Origin: a beta proteobacterium L13
GTDB taxonomy: Bacteria; Pseudomonadota; Gammaproteobacteria; Burkholderiales; Chromobacteriaceae
Reading direction: 5' to 3'
Assembly (NCBI GenBank): GCA_000335715.1
Contig: AMYZ01000003.1
Span: forward strand, 62,001-126,000
DNA length: 64,000 nt
Shown in pieces: positions 25,456 through 34,515 of this stretch; positions within the stretch are counted from its first letter, which is position 1, and every line of letters starts with the position of its first letter. The notes below the pieces were generated by a model that was not told where the DNA came from, did no database searches, and was given only the letters and a program-made list of their open reading frames with translations. The position numbers and the translations under genes are program-made.

Positions 25456-25785
25456 TTAATCGACAATAAACAGCGTGGCGCCCACCGGGGTGGACGAGCG
25501 GTGCGGCTCGGCGTGGTCGGCCACCTGGTAGCTGCTGCCTGGCGTCAGCACGAAGCGGCGGCCGTCGGCCAGCTCGGTATGCAGCTCGCCGCTGAGGCAC
25601 AGCAGGATGTGGCCCTTTTGGCACCAGTGGTCGGCCAGGTAGCCGGGGCTGTACTCCACCATGCGCACGCGGACGGTGCCGAACTGGCAGGTGCGCCACC
25701 ACGCGGTGCCGCTGTCGCCGGGGTGTTCGGTACGCGGGATGGCGGCCCAGTCGGTGGTGCCGAACGGGATGTCGTTCAGTTGCAT
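25456..25785 (-). CDS. DHCW-motif-type cupin protein
   Basis: A 109-residue single-domain cupin. The metal-site region reads SPGYLADHWCQKGHILLCLSG, close to the group described as DHCW-motif cupins, with later PGSSYQVADHAEPHRSS. Such proteins often bind a metal but have no known reaction. The ATG at 25785 has a strong AGGAG just upstream and overlaps the end of the VOC gene by 10 nt, so the two are coupled. Confidence 0.85.
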   Translation of the reverse strand: MQLNDIPFGTTDWAAIPRTEHPGDSGTAWWRTCQFGTVRVRMVEYSPGYLADHWCQKGHILLCLSGELHTELADGRRFVLTPGSSYQVADHAEPHRSSTPVGATLFIVD

Positions 25786-26192
25786 GTCGGCTCCTGGCTG
25801 GCTTGCGCGGCGTGGTTTTCGCGCAGGTGGAAGATATTGCCTTCCGGGTCGTGGCCGTTGCACACGGTAAAGCCCGGCCCCTGGTAGCGTTCGCGGTACA
25901 GCGCCCCGCCCTGCGCTGCGGCCAACTGCGCGGCGTCAGCCAGGCTGGGTACGGTAAAGAACAGCTTGATGGCTTGTTCGCTACGCGGTTGCGGCGGGGT
26001 GTCGATGTGTACCTTGGCCGCAATGTGCGGCGGCATGGCGTGCACGATCAGCTGGAAATCGGCGTTGCTCAGTACCTGGTGTTCGGCGTCGCCGTGCAGC
26101 AGCTGCATGCTCAGCAGCTGCTGGTAGAAGGCGGCCAACTGTGGCAGATGGCGGGCGTAGATCAGCGCGCCGGCGCGGGCGGGTTGTGGCAT
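25776..26192 (-). CDS. VOC-superfamily (glyoxalase/dioxygenase-like) protein
   Basis: A 138-residue protein with the vicinal-oxygen-chelate fold: ALIYARHLPQLAAFYQQLLSM at the start, a middle metal-ligand-like VHIDTPP and the closing GFTVCNGHDPEGNIFHLREN. Family members bind divalent metals and act as glyoxalases, dioxygenases or resistance proteins. CAGGAG precedes the ATG. It heads the three-gene run with the cupin and SnoaL-like genes. Confidence 0.87.
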   Translation of the reverse strand: MPQPARAGALIYARHLPQLAAFYQQLLSMQLLHGDAEHQVLSNADFQLIVHAMPPHIAAKVHIDTPPQPRSEQAIKLFFTVPSLADAAQLAAAQGGALYRERYQGPGFTVCNGHDPEGNIFHLRENHAAQASQEPTCN

Positions 26193-26273
26193 GGCAAGCT
26201 CCTGTCATGGGCAGGCTTGTACCCTACCGCAGTTGCGCCGGCTTTGTCGCGTGGCTTGCCCGGCTGGGCAGGC

Positions 26274-26438
26274 TCAGGCCGCCACACTGCCCTTGCTTGG
26301 CAGCGGCAACTGGTAGCCCACCGGTGCGTCCAGGTCGAACAGCCACACCGCCAGCATCAACAGCAGCAGCACGATCAGCATTTGTAGCGGCCAGCGGGTG
26401 GCCGGGTCGTGCCACAGGCGTTGCCATAGTTTGCGCAT
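26274..26438 (-). CDS. Small single-pass membrane protein (54 aa)
   Basis: A 54-residue protein starting MRKLWQRLWHD, with one strongly hydrophobic helix (LQMLIVLLLLMLAVWLF) and a short tail. Its ATG overlaps the stop codon of the preceding membrane-protein gene by one base (TGATG), so it is probably translated by coupling and acts with that protein. A longer upstream extension in the same frame would overlap the neighbour and is less likely. No family recognised. Confidence 0.7.
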   Translation of the reverse strand: MRKLWQRLWHDPATRWPLQMLIVLLLLMLAVWLFDLDAPVGYQLPLPSKGSVAA

Positions 26439-27451
26439 CAGGGCACCTGTTTCAACGGTGGCAGGCCGGCCAGCCAGCGCGCCGGCAAACGCGGCAGTAA
26501 GGCGCTGCGGCAGTGTTGCCAAAAAGCAGACAAGGTCAGCAGGCCGCCACCGATCAGCAGGCCGGCCACGGCAAAGCCATCGGCGGCCAGGCCGGCGGTT
26601 TGCAGCAGGTGGCTGAAGGCGTACAGCACGTAAGCCAGCGCCGACACCATCAGCGCACGCCGGTCTATGGCCAGCGATACCACGGCAAACAGCGCGTACA
26701 GCCCCAGCACGGCGACCAGCGCCGGCAGGCTGGCAGTGCCTTGCAGAATGCCCAGCATGTCAAAGAACGAGTGCACCATCAGCGGCGCGGCCAGCAGGTG
26801 CAGCCAGAAGGCCACGTCCGACTGGCGCTGCAGGCGGGCCGGGTCTTGTTTGTCCCAGTACATGGCCAGCGCAAACGTGGCCGCACCACCGGCCAGTATC
26901 ATGGGCGCGGCGTACAGCCGCAGGCCGGGCAAGGCGCTCATCAGCAAACCGATCACCATCATCAGCAGTGCGCCGGTACCGGCTGCCACGGTCAGCGGCA
27001 CCCGGAAGCGCCGCCAGTGCAGCCAGGCTGCCAGCGCGGCACTGCCGCCGCCGGCCAGCACCATCAGCTCGTCCGGCCGGCTGTTTTGCCCCAGCAGTGC
27101 GAGGATGGTTACCGGGCAGGCCGCTACAAATGCCCCTAGCAGCGCAATGGCCGGCAGCGCCATGCGGCGGCGGCGGACAAAGTACTCGGCCAGCCCCCAG
27201 GCCACGGCAGCCACCGCCGCGGCACCGGCCGCCGGTGCCAGCAGGCTGCCCAGCCACGCTACCGAGCCCAGCAGCAGGGTGCAGGCAATCACCACAAAAA
27301 TATCGTTAAAGCCGGACAGCAGGCGGAAGTGTTCTTCATCCGCCAGCGCAGTGTGCTGGCGCCGGGCTACCAGGGCGCGAAAGTCGCGCACGGCATCCTG
27401 GCTGAAGATGCCGGCGTTTACGGCGGCGTTCAGGTCGTCATCGCTATACAT
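26438..27451 (-). CDS. Multi-pass membrane protein of unknown function
   Basis: A 337-residue protein with a soluble N-terminus of about 50 residues (MYSDDDLNAAVNAGIFSQ...) and roughly ten hydrophobic helices. The N-terminal segment, resembling a helical domain that precedes the membrane part in DUF2157-type proteins, is followed by FNDIFVVIACTLLLGSVAWLG. I cannot assign a function. The ATG at 27451 is preferred over an open upstream extension because it starts the conserved-looking segment. It is coupled to the 54-residue membrane protein downstream. Confidence 0.78.
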   Translation of the reverse strand: MYSDDDLNAAVNAGIFSQDAVRDFRALVARRQHTALADEEHFRLLSGFNDIFVVIACTLLLGSVAWLGSLLAPAAGAAAVAAVAWGLAEYFVRRRRMALPAIALLGAFVAACPVTILALLGQNSRPDELMVLAGGGSAALAAWLHWRRFRVPLTVAAGTGALLMMVIGLLMSALPGLRLYAAPMILAGGAATFALAMYWDKQDPARLQRQSDVAFWLHLLAAPLMVHSFFDMLGILQGTASLPALVAVLGLYALFAVVSLAIDRRALMVSALAYVLYAFSHLLQTAGLAADGFAVAGLLIGGGLLTLSAFWQHCRSALLPRLPARWLAGLPPLKQVP

Positions 27452-27576
27452 GGTGGGGCCCGGGTGGCGTGATGGTGGGCAACCATTATTTGCCTTGCAT
27501 GGCCGGACGGCAAGCCGCTGCCACGGTTCGATAGCCGCCGCTTTTGATGGCAACGGTTGGCCGCAGGGGCGCTGAT

Positions 27577-28218
27577 TTACGCCAGCCCCGTCAGGCCGCT
27601 GGCCAGCTCCAGCAAGATGGCCGCGCTCACCAGGCCAAACAGCAGCGCGGTGAGCGCGTTCACGGTGCGCTGGCTGCGTGCCAGCACAGCCTGCGCACGG
27701 CCGGTGGACAAGCACAGCGCCAGCGCGCCAAACCACAGCAGCGACAGCAGGCATAGCTCGGCCGCCAGTAGCGCACGGCTGGCCAGGCCTACCTGTGGCG
27801 CTACCATGGCAGCCAGCAAACCTATGAAATACACCAGGGCTTTCGGGTTCAGCAGATTGGTGGCCAGCCCCATGCGCACCCCCTGTGCCAGGCTGCCCGG
27901 GCTACGTTGGCCGCCATGCGGCGCGCTACCCGCCCCGGCGCGTACGGCCTGCAGCGCGCCCCAGGCTAGCCAGCCCAGGTATAGCGCGCCCGCCAGCTTG
28001 ATGGCGTTGAACAGCCACGGCGCGCTGGCCAGCAGCAGGCTGATGCCGGTGAGGCTGAGCAAGCTGTGCAGCAAGATCGCCAGCGCAATGCCCAGCGCGG
28101 CACCCAGCGCCAGGGTGCGGTTGTGGCAGGTGCGCAGCATCAGCGCAAAGTCGGGGCCGGGGCTGGCCAGCATCACCAGGTGCAGCGCACCCAGGGTAAA
28201 AAACAGTTCGGCAGGCAT
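27577..28218 (-). CDS. LysE-family exporter
   Basis: A 213-residue inner-membrane exporter of the LysE/RhtB family, with about six helices, the motif MLASPGPDFALMLRTCHNRT near the N-terminus and NLLNPKALVYFIGLLA in the middle. The ATG at 28218 starts the first helix. It lies 89 nt downstream of an AraC regulator on the same strand, a common arrangement in which the regulator controls export of an amino acid or related metabolite. The substrate is unknown. Confidence 0.92.
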   Translation of the reverse strand: MPAELFFTLGALHLVMLASPGPDFALMLRTCHNRTLALGAALGIALAILLHSLLSLTGISLLLASAPWLFNAIKLAGALYLGWLAWGALQAVRAGAGSAPHGGQRSPGSLAQGVRMGLATNLLNPKALVYFIGLLAAMVAPQVGLASRALLAAELCLLSLLWFGALALCLSTGRAQAVLARSQRTVNALTALLFGLVSAAILLELASGLTGLA

Positions 28219-28307
28219 GGTGTGTTCCACGGTTCGTTCATGCCGGCCAGTGTGCATGCCCTGCCGGGTGGCTGGCTTGTAAACCATTGCACGTTCGGCA
28301 GGCGGGC

Positions 28308-29105
28308 TCAGCCTGCCATCTGCTGGCGGAACTGCGCCGGGGTCAGGCCGTAAGCCTGGCGAAAACCGTGGTGAAAATGGCTCTGGTCGAAAAAGCCCAC
28401 CGCCAGTGCCACCTCGCTGACCGGCAGGCCGCTGGCCAGCAGCTTCTTGCCCTGCTCCAGCCGCAGGCGCTTGAGCCAGGCGTAGGGGGTGATGCCGGTG
28501 CGCTGCTTGAACTGGCGCAGGAAGGCAAAGCGCGTCAGCCCCAGCTGGGCAGCGAGGTCTTCCAGCGTGTGGCGGGCGTCCAGCTGCGCCATCAGGTAAT
28601 CGCGCAGGTGTTGCAGCTGTGGCGTGGACAGGCTGTGCGGCTGGCCAGGCAGGCTGAATAGCGTGGCCAGCAGGCGCAGCGTTTCTTCTTCTATCAGTAG
28701 TGGGTCGATGGCCGGCTGCTCCAGCCACGCGTGCAGGCGGGCAAAGCCGGCGTACAGGTCGGGCCGCGCCAGCAAGGGCGTGGCAAAAAAACGGCCGTCG
28801 GCCTGCGGCAACAGTGCGGCCAACTGCGCGGGCGGCAGCGAGAACACGCGCACCTCGTAGCCTTCCGGCAGCAGGCTCAGGCCGTCGTGTACTTCGTCCG
28901 GGTTTACCGTGGACAGCGTGCCGGCCACCAGCGCGTGGCTGCTGCCCTTGTGGATAAAGCGCTGGCCGCCGTACTGCACCAGGCCGATGTGGTAGTCCAG
29001 GTGCACGTGGCGGCCGTAGCTGAAGTCCAGATGGCGCGCACGGCACAGCTCCACGCCGGGTAACAGCGGGGTTTGCCAGTAGCGGATGGTGGAGGCGGCG
29101 CTCAT
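28308..29105 (-). CDS. AraC-family transcriptional regulator
   Basis: A 265-residue regulator with an N-terminal cupin-like ligand domain (about 20-130; HLDYHIGLVQYGGQRF, STVNPDEVHDG) and a C-terminal double helix-turn-helix (about 165-262; TLEDLAAQLGLTRFAFLRQFKQRTGITPYAWL and VSEVALAVGFFDQSHFHHGFRQAYGLTPAQFR). It probably regulates the LysE exporter gene directly downstream. Confidence 0.95.
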   Translation of the reverse strand: MSAASTIRYWQTPLLPGVELCRARHLDFSYGRHVHLDYHIGLVQYGGQRFIHKGSSHALVAGTLSTVNPDEVHDGLSLLPEGYEVRVFSLPPAQLAALLPQADGRFFATPLLARPDLYAGFARLHAWLEQPAIDPLLIEEETLRLLATLFSLPGQPHSLSTPQLQHLRDYLMAQLDARHTLEDLAAQLGLTRFAFLRQFKQRTGITPYAWLKRLRLEQGKKLLASGLPVSEVALAVGFFDQSHFHHGFRQAYGLTPAQFRQQMAG

Positions 29106-29149
29106 GCCTTACTGATAGCGCAAATCGCCGCCGGGTGCTTGTAGATTAT

Positions 29150-29187
29150 TGCGGCCAACCCCGGGCCGGCTGCCAGGGTTGGCCGCA
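29150..29187. terminator. Inverted pair of the 10-mer repeat after kynU
   Basis: TGCGGCCAACCC and GGGTTGGCCGCA form a 12-bp stem with a 14-nt loop, 10 nt after the kynureninase stop codon and just before the AraC gene start. It probably ends the kynU transcript. Confidence 0.75.
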
Positions 29188-29196
29188 TGCGCAGGC

Positions 29197-30447
29197 TCAG
29201 GTCACCGCGGCGCGCTGCTGGTACTGCGGCTGGCGCCAGCTTTCGCTGTCCAGGATGTCTTGCAGGATGGCCACCGCGTCCCAGATGTCGGTATGGCTGA
29301 GGTACAGCGGCGTCAGGCCAAAGCGCAGTACCGCCGGTTCGCGGTAGTCGCCGATGACGCCGCGCGCAATCAGCGCCTGCATCACCGCATAGCCGTGCGG
29401 GTGGCAGAAGCTGACGTGGCTGCCGCGCGCGGCGTGCTCGCGCGGGGTAATCAGCGTGAGCGGGTGCTGGCCGCACTGCTGTGCCACCAGGGTGATGAAC
29501 AGGTCGCCCAGCGCCAGCGATTTGGCGCGGATATCGCGCATATCGGCCTGCAGCGCGATATCCAGCCCGCACTCCACCATGGCCATGGCGCTGATCGGCT
29601 GGGTGCCGCACAGGAAGCGGCGAATGCCGCTGGCCGCCTGGTACGCCGGCTGCATGGCAAACGGCTGCTGGTGGCCCCACCAGCCCGACAGCGGCTGCCA
29701 GAAGCGGTCCTGATGCGCTGGCGCTACCCAGATAAAGGCCGGCGAGCCGGGGCCGCCGTTCAGGTATTTGTAGGTGCAGCCGACGGCGAAGTCGGCACCG
29801 TTGGCGTTCAGGTCTACCGGCACCGCCCCGGCGGCGTGCGCCAGGTCCCACAGCGTCAGCGTGCCGTTGGCGCGGGCGCGGGTGCTAACGGCGGCCATAT
29901 CGTACATGGCGCCGGTGCGGTAGTTCACGTGCGATAGCAGCAGCACCGCCACGTCAGCATCCAGCGCGACATCCAGCGGTAGCTGCGCGTCTACCAGGCG
30001 CAGGCTGTAGCCCTGCTGCAGCAAGTCCATCAGGCCCTCGATCATGTACAAGTCGGTGGGGAAATTATCGCGTTCGGACACGATCACGCGCCGCGTGGGG
30101 TGGTCTTGCTGCTGGATGCGCAGCGCGGCGGCCAGTGCCTTGAACAGGTTGAGCGAGGTGGTGTCGGTGACCACGGTTTCGCCCGGCGCCGCGCCGATCA
30201 GCTGCCCCAGCTTGTCGCCCAGGCGGGCGGGAAGGTCAAACCAGCCGGCATCGTTCCAGCTGCGGATCAGGCCGTCGCCCCACTCTTGCGCCACCACTTG
30301 CTGGCTGCGCTGCAAGGCACTGTGCGGGCGCGCGCCCAGAGAGTTGCCATCCAGGTAGATCACGCCCGGTGGCAGGGCGAATTGCTGGCGAAAACCGGCC
30401 AGCCTATCCAGGGCGTCGGCCGCCTGGCAGTGTGCTCGGGTCATCAT
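29197..30447 (-). CDS. kynU: Kynureninase
   Basis: A 416-residue PLP enzyme that cleaves kynurenine to anthranilate and alanine in tryptophan breakdown. Family markers are [73 protein letters not shown] and the PLP-lysine segment [16 protein letters not shown]. Length matches the family. ATG 30447 is followed immediately by another ATG. It is divergent from an Lrp/AsnC regulator, as with KynR in pseudomonads. Tryptophan dioxygenase and formamidase genes are not in the window. Confidence 0.97.
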   Translation of the reverse strand: MMTRAHCQAADALDRLAGFRQQFALPPGVIYLDGNSLGARPHSALQRSQQVVAQEWGDGLIRSWNDAGWFDLPARLGDKLGQLIGAAPGETVVTDTTSLNLFKALAAALRIQQQDHPTRRVIVSERDNFPTDLYMIEGLMDLLQQGYSLRLVDAQLPLDVALDADVAVLLLSHVNYRTGAMYDMAAVSTRARANGTLTLWDLAHAAGAVPVDLNANGADFAVGCTYKYLNGGPGSPAFIWVAPAHQDRFWQPLSGWWGHQQPFAMQPAYQAASGIRRFLCGTQPISAMAMVECGLDIALQADMRDIRAKSLALGDLFITLVAQQCGQHPLTLITPREHAARGSHVSFCHPHGYAVMQALIARGVIGDYREPAVLRFGLTPLYLSHTDIWDAVAILQDILDSESWRQPQYQQRAAVT

Positions 30448-30601
30448 GCGGGTAATCGCTTGCCGGCAAGGCCGGCGTGGGTGGAAGACCTTTTTATGCT
30501 AGGCCCCGCGATGGTACATAAAATGGCAAACACGGGTACTTGCGGGCCGGTTTTTCGCAGGATAGTGTGTAAATAGCACCTTTTCTCGCAGGAAATTCAC
30601 C

Positions 30602-31066
30602 ATGCAACTGGATACTCTGGATTGGCGCATTCTGGCTGCGCTGCAGGACAACGGCCGCCTCAGCAACCAGGACCTGGCCGAACGGGTGGCGCTGTCGCCG
30701 TCGGCCTGCCTGCGCCGCGTGCGCGCGCTGGAAGACGCCGGCCTGATTGCCGGCTACCACGCCCGGCTGGACGCCGCACGGCTGGGTTTCGAGCTCAATG
30801 CCATCGTGCACGTCACGCTGGACCACAGCCAGCCGGGCTGGCACGAAACCTTCCAGGCCGAAGTGATGGCGTTTGACGAAGTGAGCGCCGCCCACGTGGT
30901 GACCGGCAGCTGCAACTACATCCTGCACATCCGTGCGGCCAACCTGGCGGCGTTTTCCGACTTCATGGTGAACCGCCTCAACAAGCTGCCCGGCATGCGC
31001 GACATGTGTTCCTACATCATCATGAAAACGCTGAAAGACCACGGCGCCAGGCTGCCGCTGCGCTAG
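30602..31066 (+). CDS. Lrp/AsnC-family regulator, probable kynU regulator
   Basis: A 154-residue regulator with an N-terminal helix-turn-helix (LDWRILAALQDNGRLSNQDLAERVALSPSACLRRV) and a C-terminal RAM ligand domain. GCAGGA lies before the ATG. It is divergent from kynU with a 154-nt shared promoter region. By analogy with Pseudomonas KynR, a kynurenine-responsive Lrp-type activator, it may switch on kynU; this is inference from position. Confidence 0.93.
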   Translation: MQLDTLDWRILAALQDNGRLSNQDLAERVALSPSACLRRVRALEDAGLIAGYHARLDAARLGFELNAIVHVTLDHSQPGWHETFQAEVMAFDEVSAAHVVTGSCNYILHIRAANLAAFSDFMVNRLNKLPGMRDMCSYIIMKTLKDHGARLPLR

Positions 31067-31070
31067 CGGT

Positions 31071-31838
31071 TCAGGCCAGCCACAGCGTTAGCCCCGCCGT
31101 CAGCCACAGCATCAGGGCAAACAGCCGGCGCAGCAGCGCCGCTGGCAGGCGGTAAGCCAGTGCCACGCCGGGTGATACCGTTAACACCCCGCCCAGCGCC
31201 AGAGCCAGGCCCAGCGGCCAATCCACCTGCCCGGCCTGGCCATAGCTGCCCAGCGCCACCAGCGCCGCCGGTACCACCAGCGCCAGCGCCAGGCCCTGGG
31301 CCTCGGCCTGGCTCTTGCCAAAGCCGCGTACCAGAATGGGCGCCGCCACAATGCCCGAACCCACGCCAAAAAAGCCGCCACACGCGCCGCCGACCAGCCC
31401 TACCCCCGGCAGATAGCGCGCCGGCCACGGCGTATTGTTGGCCGCCACCGTCTGCCCCGCCGCCCGCCAGAAGTACATGCCCAAGGCCAGAATAAACGCG
31501 GCAAATACCTGGCGCAGCAGCGCTTTGTCCAGCCCCAGCGCCAGCTGTGCGGCCAACCAGGTGGCCACAATGGATAGCGCGCCAATGCGCACCGCCAGCA
31601 GCAGCGGAAACGGGCTGCGCTGGCGGTAGCGCCAGAAACCCAGCATCACATTGGGCACCATCATTACCAGTGCCGTCCCCTGCGCCAGCGTCTGGTTCAT
31701 GCCAAACAGCCCGCCCAGCAGCGGTATGGCCAGAATGCCGCCACCTATCCCCAGCAGGCCACCCAGCCCGCCCAGTAAAGCACCCAGGATGACCCCCTGT
31801 GCCAGTGCCCCCAGCGTGGTAAAGACATCCAGATGCAT
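31071..31838 (-). CDS. TSUP (TauE/SafE) family permease
   Basis: A 255-residue inner-membrane protein with about eight helices and two related halves: GGLGGLLGIGGGILAIPLL near the N-terminus and GGACGGFFGVGSGIVAAPILV in the middle, the two glycine-rich TSUP signatures. The family moves sulphite, sulphonates or other organic anions. It converges closely with the Lrp gene (4-nt gap) and is divergent from a LysR regulator that may control it. Confidence 0.93.
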   Translation of the reverse strand: MHLDVFTTLGALAQGVILGALLGGLGGLLGIGGGILAIPLLGGLFGMNQTLAQGTALVMMVPNVMLGFWRYRQRSPFPLLLAVRIGALSIVATWLAAQLALGLDKALLRQVFAAFILALGMYFWRAAGQTVAANNTPWPARYLPGVGLVGGACGGFFGVGSGIVAAPILVRGFGKSQAEAQGLALALVVPAALVALGSYGQAGQVDWPLGLALALGGVLTVSPGVALAYRLPAALLRRLFALMLWLTAGLTLWLA

Positions 31839-31937
31839 GACATAACCCGCCCTATAGCCCGAAAGCAGGCAGTGTATACCGTCTATGGCTGGCTATAATT
31901 TCGCCACCAACAAGCCATTATTAAGCTGGGTGCACGA

Positions 31938-32837
31938 ATGGACCCCATCGCCGACCTGGCGTTTTTCTGCCGCCTGATGCAGTGCGGCAGCCTTACCGCC
32001 ACCGCGCAGCAGCTGGGCATTACCCCGCCAGCGGCCAGCCGCCGCCTGGCCGCCCTGGAGCGCCGCCTGGGCGTGCGCCTGCTCAACCGCACCACGCGCA
32101 GCCTGGCGCTAACGCCGGAGGGCGAGCGCTACCTGGCGCGCGGCCAACCTTTGCTGGCGGAGCTGGGCGAGCTGGAAGGCGAGCTGATGGCCGCCAGCGG
32201 CGCGCCGCAGGGCCTGCTGCGCGTGAACGCCACGCTGGGGTTTGGCCGCCGCCACATCGCGCCGCTGGTGTCGGCTTTTGTGCGCCGTTATCCGCAGGTA
32301 GAGGTGCAACTGCACCTGAGCGACCGCATGCCGGCGCTGAGTGAGGGCAGCTTTGACGTGAGCATCCGCTTTGGCCCGCCGCCCGACGCCCGCATCCACG
32401 CGCGGCGTATTGCGGCCAACCGCCGCATCCTGTGCGCCTCGCCGCTGTACCTGGCGCAGCACCCCGCCCCGCAGCAGCCTGCCGATTTGCGCGCGCACCA
32501 GTGCCTGGTAGTGCGCGAAAACGACGACACCTGGGGCAACTGGGTATTGCACAGCGGTAGCCAGGTACAAACGGTAAAAGTGGCCGGTGCGCTATCCAGC
32601 AACGATGGCGAAACGGCGGTGAACTGGGCGCTGGATGGCCACGGCGTGCTGCTGCGCTCGCTATGGGATGTCACGCCCTACCTGCACAGCGGCCGCCTGC
32701 AGCGCCTGCTGCCCGGCTGGCACGGCGCGCCGGCCGATATCTGGGCGCTATACCCGCAGCGGCTGGGGCTGTCGGCCAAGGTGCGCTGCTTTGTCGATTT
32801 TCTGGGCGAGCATTTTGCCGACGGGGCCGGCTGGTAG
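31938..32837 (+). CDS. LysR-family transcriptional regulator
   Basis: A 299-residue LysR protein. The N-terminal helix-turn-helix (residues about 5-65: FFCRLMQCGSLTATAQQLGITPPAASRRLAALERRLGVRLLNRTTR) is followed by a periplasmic-binding-like effector domain of the DmlR/YafC type (GLLRVNATLGFGRRHIAP, FDVSIRFG). It is divergent from the TSUP permease gene with a 100-nt gap, the classic position for regulation of that neighbour. Confidence 0.95.
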   Translation: MDPIADLAFFCRLMQCGSLTATAQQLGITPPAASRRLAALERRLGVRLLNRTTRSLALTPEGERYLARGQPLLAELGELEGELMAASGAPQGLLRVNATLGFGRRHIAPLVSAFVRRYPQVEVQLHLSDRMPALSEGSFDVSIRFGPPPDARIHARRIAANRRILCASPLYLAQHPAPQQPADLRAHQCLVVRENDDTWGNWVLHSGSQVQTVKVAGALSSNDGETAVNWALDGHGVLLRSLWDVTPYLHSGRLQRLLPGWHGAPADIWALYPQRLGLSAKVRCFVDFLGEHFADGAGW

Positions 32838-32994
32838 CACGCGCGCAGGCATGGCTTGATGCGGCCTGCGGCGCGGCGCATTGGCCTTGCCCCCCGCCTG
32901 GCCGCCACAATGCCCTCGCGCGCGTGCGCGGCTCCACAAGCGCCTGCGCCGACGCCGACACCACTGCTACACAGCCCGTTGCCGCGAGTAAGCC

Positions 32995-33243
32995 TTACGG
33001 CGTGGCCTGTTGCGGGCACAGTAGCTGCGGCGGGATGTCCGACACCAAGCTGATGTCGATGTTGCCATTAGCCGTTTGTACGGCGGGTACGGTCTGTATG
33101 GTCCAGCCGTTGGCTTTAGCGACATCAAGCGGTATGGGTTCGCGCTGGTCGATACAGGGTTTGTCATAGCCTTTGATTGGCAAGGCATCACTGGCAAAGG
33201 CAGTGCTGCACAACGGTAGCAGCAAGATATAGGCGAGTTTCAT
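32995..33243 (-). CDS. Small secreted protein of unknown function (82 aa)
   Basis: An 82-residue protein with a signal peptide (MKLAYILLLPLCSTAFAS, cleavage near residue 18) and a mature part of about 64 residues containing two cysteines (KPCIDQREP and QLLCPQQ) that could form a disulphide. No family recognised. It lies in a gene-poor stretch with weak flanking structure; codon use and the clean signal peptide support it being real. Confidence 0.65.
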   Translation of the reverse strand: MKLAYILLLPLCSTAFASDALPIKGYDKPCIDQREPIPLDVAKANGWTIQTVPAVQTANGNIDISLVSDIPPQLLCPQQATP

Positions 33244-33585
33244 GTCATGGTCCTTGGTGCGCGCAGGTGGTAGCTAACACGCTAAGCCAGGTCTGGCATA
33301 CAGCAAAGCAGTATGCGCAAACGCTCGTTTGGTCTGTTGCGGATTTATCGTCACGCCCATGGCCGGCTTGGCGCCGGTTATCTGACCTGCAGTCAATGCT
33401 GGGCTTCGCTGCGCTCAACCCAAGCTACTGTGTTGCCGATAGTTGCTGCTGCGAGCAGCCTGGGTGTCCGCAAGATGGGCATGGCGAGCCGGCTTGTTAC
33501 AAAAGTCTGCGGCTAAAGGTGAGGCTGTCGGTGAACAAGATGGGATAGACCTTGCCAGCATCTTGTAGCTTGTTTTTCTGTTATA
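33244..33585. other. Gene-poor stretch with a short palindromic repeat
   Basis: I see no convincing gene in these 342 nt. At 33399-33428 lies CTGGGCTTCGCTGCGCTCAA followed by CCCAAGCTAC, an imperfect palindrome resembling a short intergenic repeat found across many proteobacterial genomes. The right end carries the promoter of the ribbon-helix-helix gene. Confidence 0.5.
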
Positions 33586-33603
33586 TTGGTACATATGTAC
33601 CAA
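33586..33603 (+). promoter_or_regulatory. Perfect 18-bp palindrome, probable operator
   Basis: TTGGTACATATGTACCAA is a perfect palindrome ending 4 nt before the start codon of the ribbon-helix-helix gene and overlapping a TTATAT -10-like box. A repressor bound here would block transcription and probably translation start. The downstream DNA-binding protein is the likely ligand. Confidence 0.7.
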
Positions 33604-33607
33604 AGAA

Positions 33608-33889
33608 ATGGCGAGATTCATCATGCCCGATAACGCTACTGTAGTCGTGGAGCGGATTCAGACCGGTGTGCGGCTGGAAAAACGTCTGGTCAAGGTGTTG
33701 AAAGCACTGGCCGAGCATAAAGACATGACGCTGGGTGATTTACTGGAAGGCATCGTGCTGCATGCTTTTGAGGGCAAGGCTGCGTTCGAACCGGATACGC
33801 TGGCGGTGATTGCCCAACTCAAGGCTATCTACGGACTGGATCTGGATGCTCAAGCCAGCCACCGGCTACAGGATCGCAAGGGAGAATGA
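33608..33889 (+). CDS. Ribbon-helix-helix-like DNA-binding protein
   Basis: A 93-residue protein whose centre (TGVRLEKRLVKVLKALAEHKDMTLGDLLEGIVLHAF) has the strand-helix-helix pattern of ribbon-helix-helix repressors, with residues around VRLEKRL as the DNA-contacting strand. The start could be the ATG at 33608 or an internal ATG at 33623. A perfect palindrome lies immediately upstream, suggesting autoregulation. It is followed after 78 nt by an SRPBCC gene and probably forms an operon with it. Confidence 0.75.
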   Translation: MARFIMPDNATVVVERIQTGVRLEKRLVKVLKALAEHKDMTLGDLLEGIVLHAFEGKAAFEPDTLAVIAQLKAIYGLDLDAQASHRLQDRKGE

Positions 33890-33967
33890 ATTTGTTGTTT
33901 GCCGGGGACATGTCCCGTGGCTGGCCATGTGGCCATGCTGCAACCTTTATCACATCAAGGACATCCC

Positions 33968-34408
33968 ATGTTTCAGGCAATGAACCGTAATCTCAGTGGC
34001 GGCTTTATCCTGCCCTTACCCGTTACTCAGGCTTTTGAGCTGTTTACCCCGCAGGGCGAAATGCGTTGGGTACCCGGTTGGCAGCCACGCTATCTGCACC
34101 CGGCCGATGGCCGTACCCAGGCGGGGATGGTGTTCACGACAGGAGATGGCGACGAGCTGACCTTATGGACGCTGGCTGACTACCAGCCGGCGAGCTTTCA
34201 TTCGCGCTACGTCCGGGTGACGCCTGGCTCGCGTTTCGTGCAGGTCAGCATCAACTGCGAAGCGTTATCCGACAATCAAACCGCTGTTACCGTGACGTAT
34301 GTGCTAACCGCGCTGTCTCCTGCGGGTAATGCAGCCATCGTTGACTTTGAAGCGGCCTACCCCGCCATGCTAGCCAAGTGGCAGGAGTATATTTTGGCCA
34401 TGGGCTAG
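33968..34408 (+). CDS. SRPBCC-family ligand-binding protein
   Basis: A 146-residue protein with the START/polyketide-cyclase-like fold: FILPLPVTQAFELFTPQGEMRWVPGWQPRYLHP at the start and a long C-terminal helix (PAMLAKWQEYILAMG). Such proteins bind hydrophobic ligands in a deep cavity. AAGGA precedes the ATG at 33968. Its partner is the upstream ribbon-helix-helix protein; together they look like a small ligand-responsive unit. The ligand is unknown. Confidence 0.83.
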   Translation: MFQAMNRNLSGGFILPLPVTQAFELFTPQGEMRWVPGWQPRYLHPADGRTQAGMVFTTGDGDELTLWTLADYQPASFHSRYVRVTPGSRFVQVSINCEALSDNQTAVTVTYVLTALSPAGNAAIVDFEAAYPAMLAKWQEYILAMG

Positions 34409-34515
34409 GTCTGCGAGGCTCAGAAGAGCTGCTGCCGCCATACTGCTACAGGCCTTGGTGGGCACAGCCGCTGGCCTTTGCACACCCTACCCCCGCCATA
34501 CTGATGCACCAAGGC

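Noticed and set aside
33313-33516. A 67-codon ORF in the gene-poor stretch before the ribbon-helix-helix gene
   Set aside because: No plausible family pattern or ribosome-binding site, and it spans a palindromic intergenic repeat.
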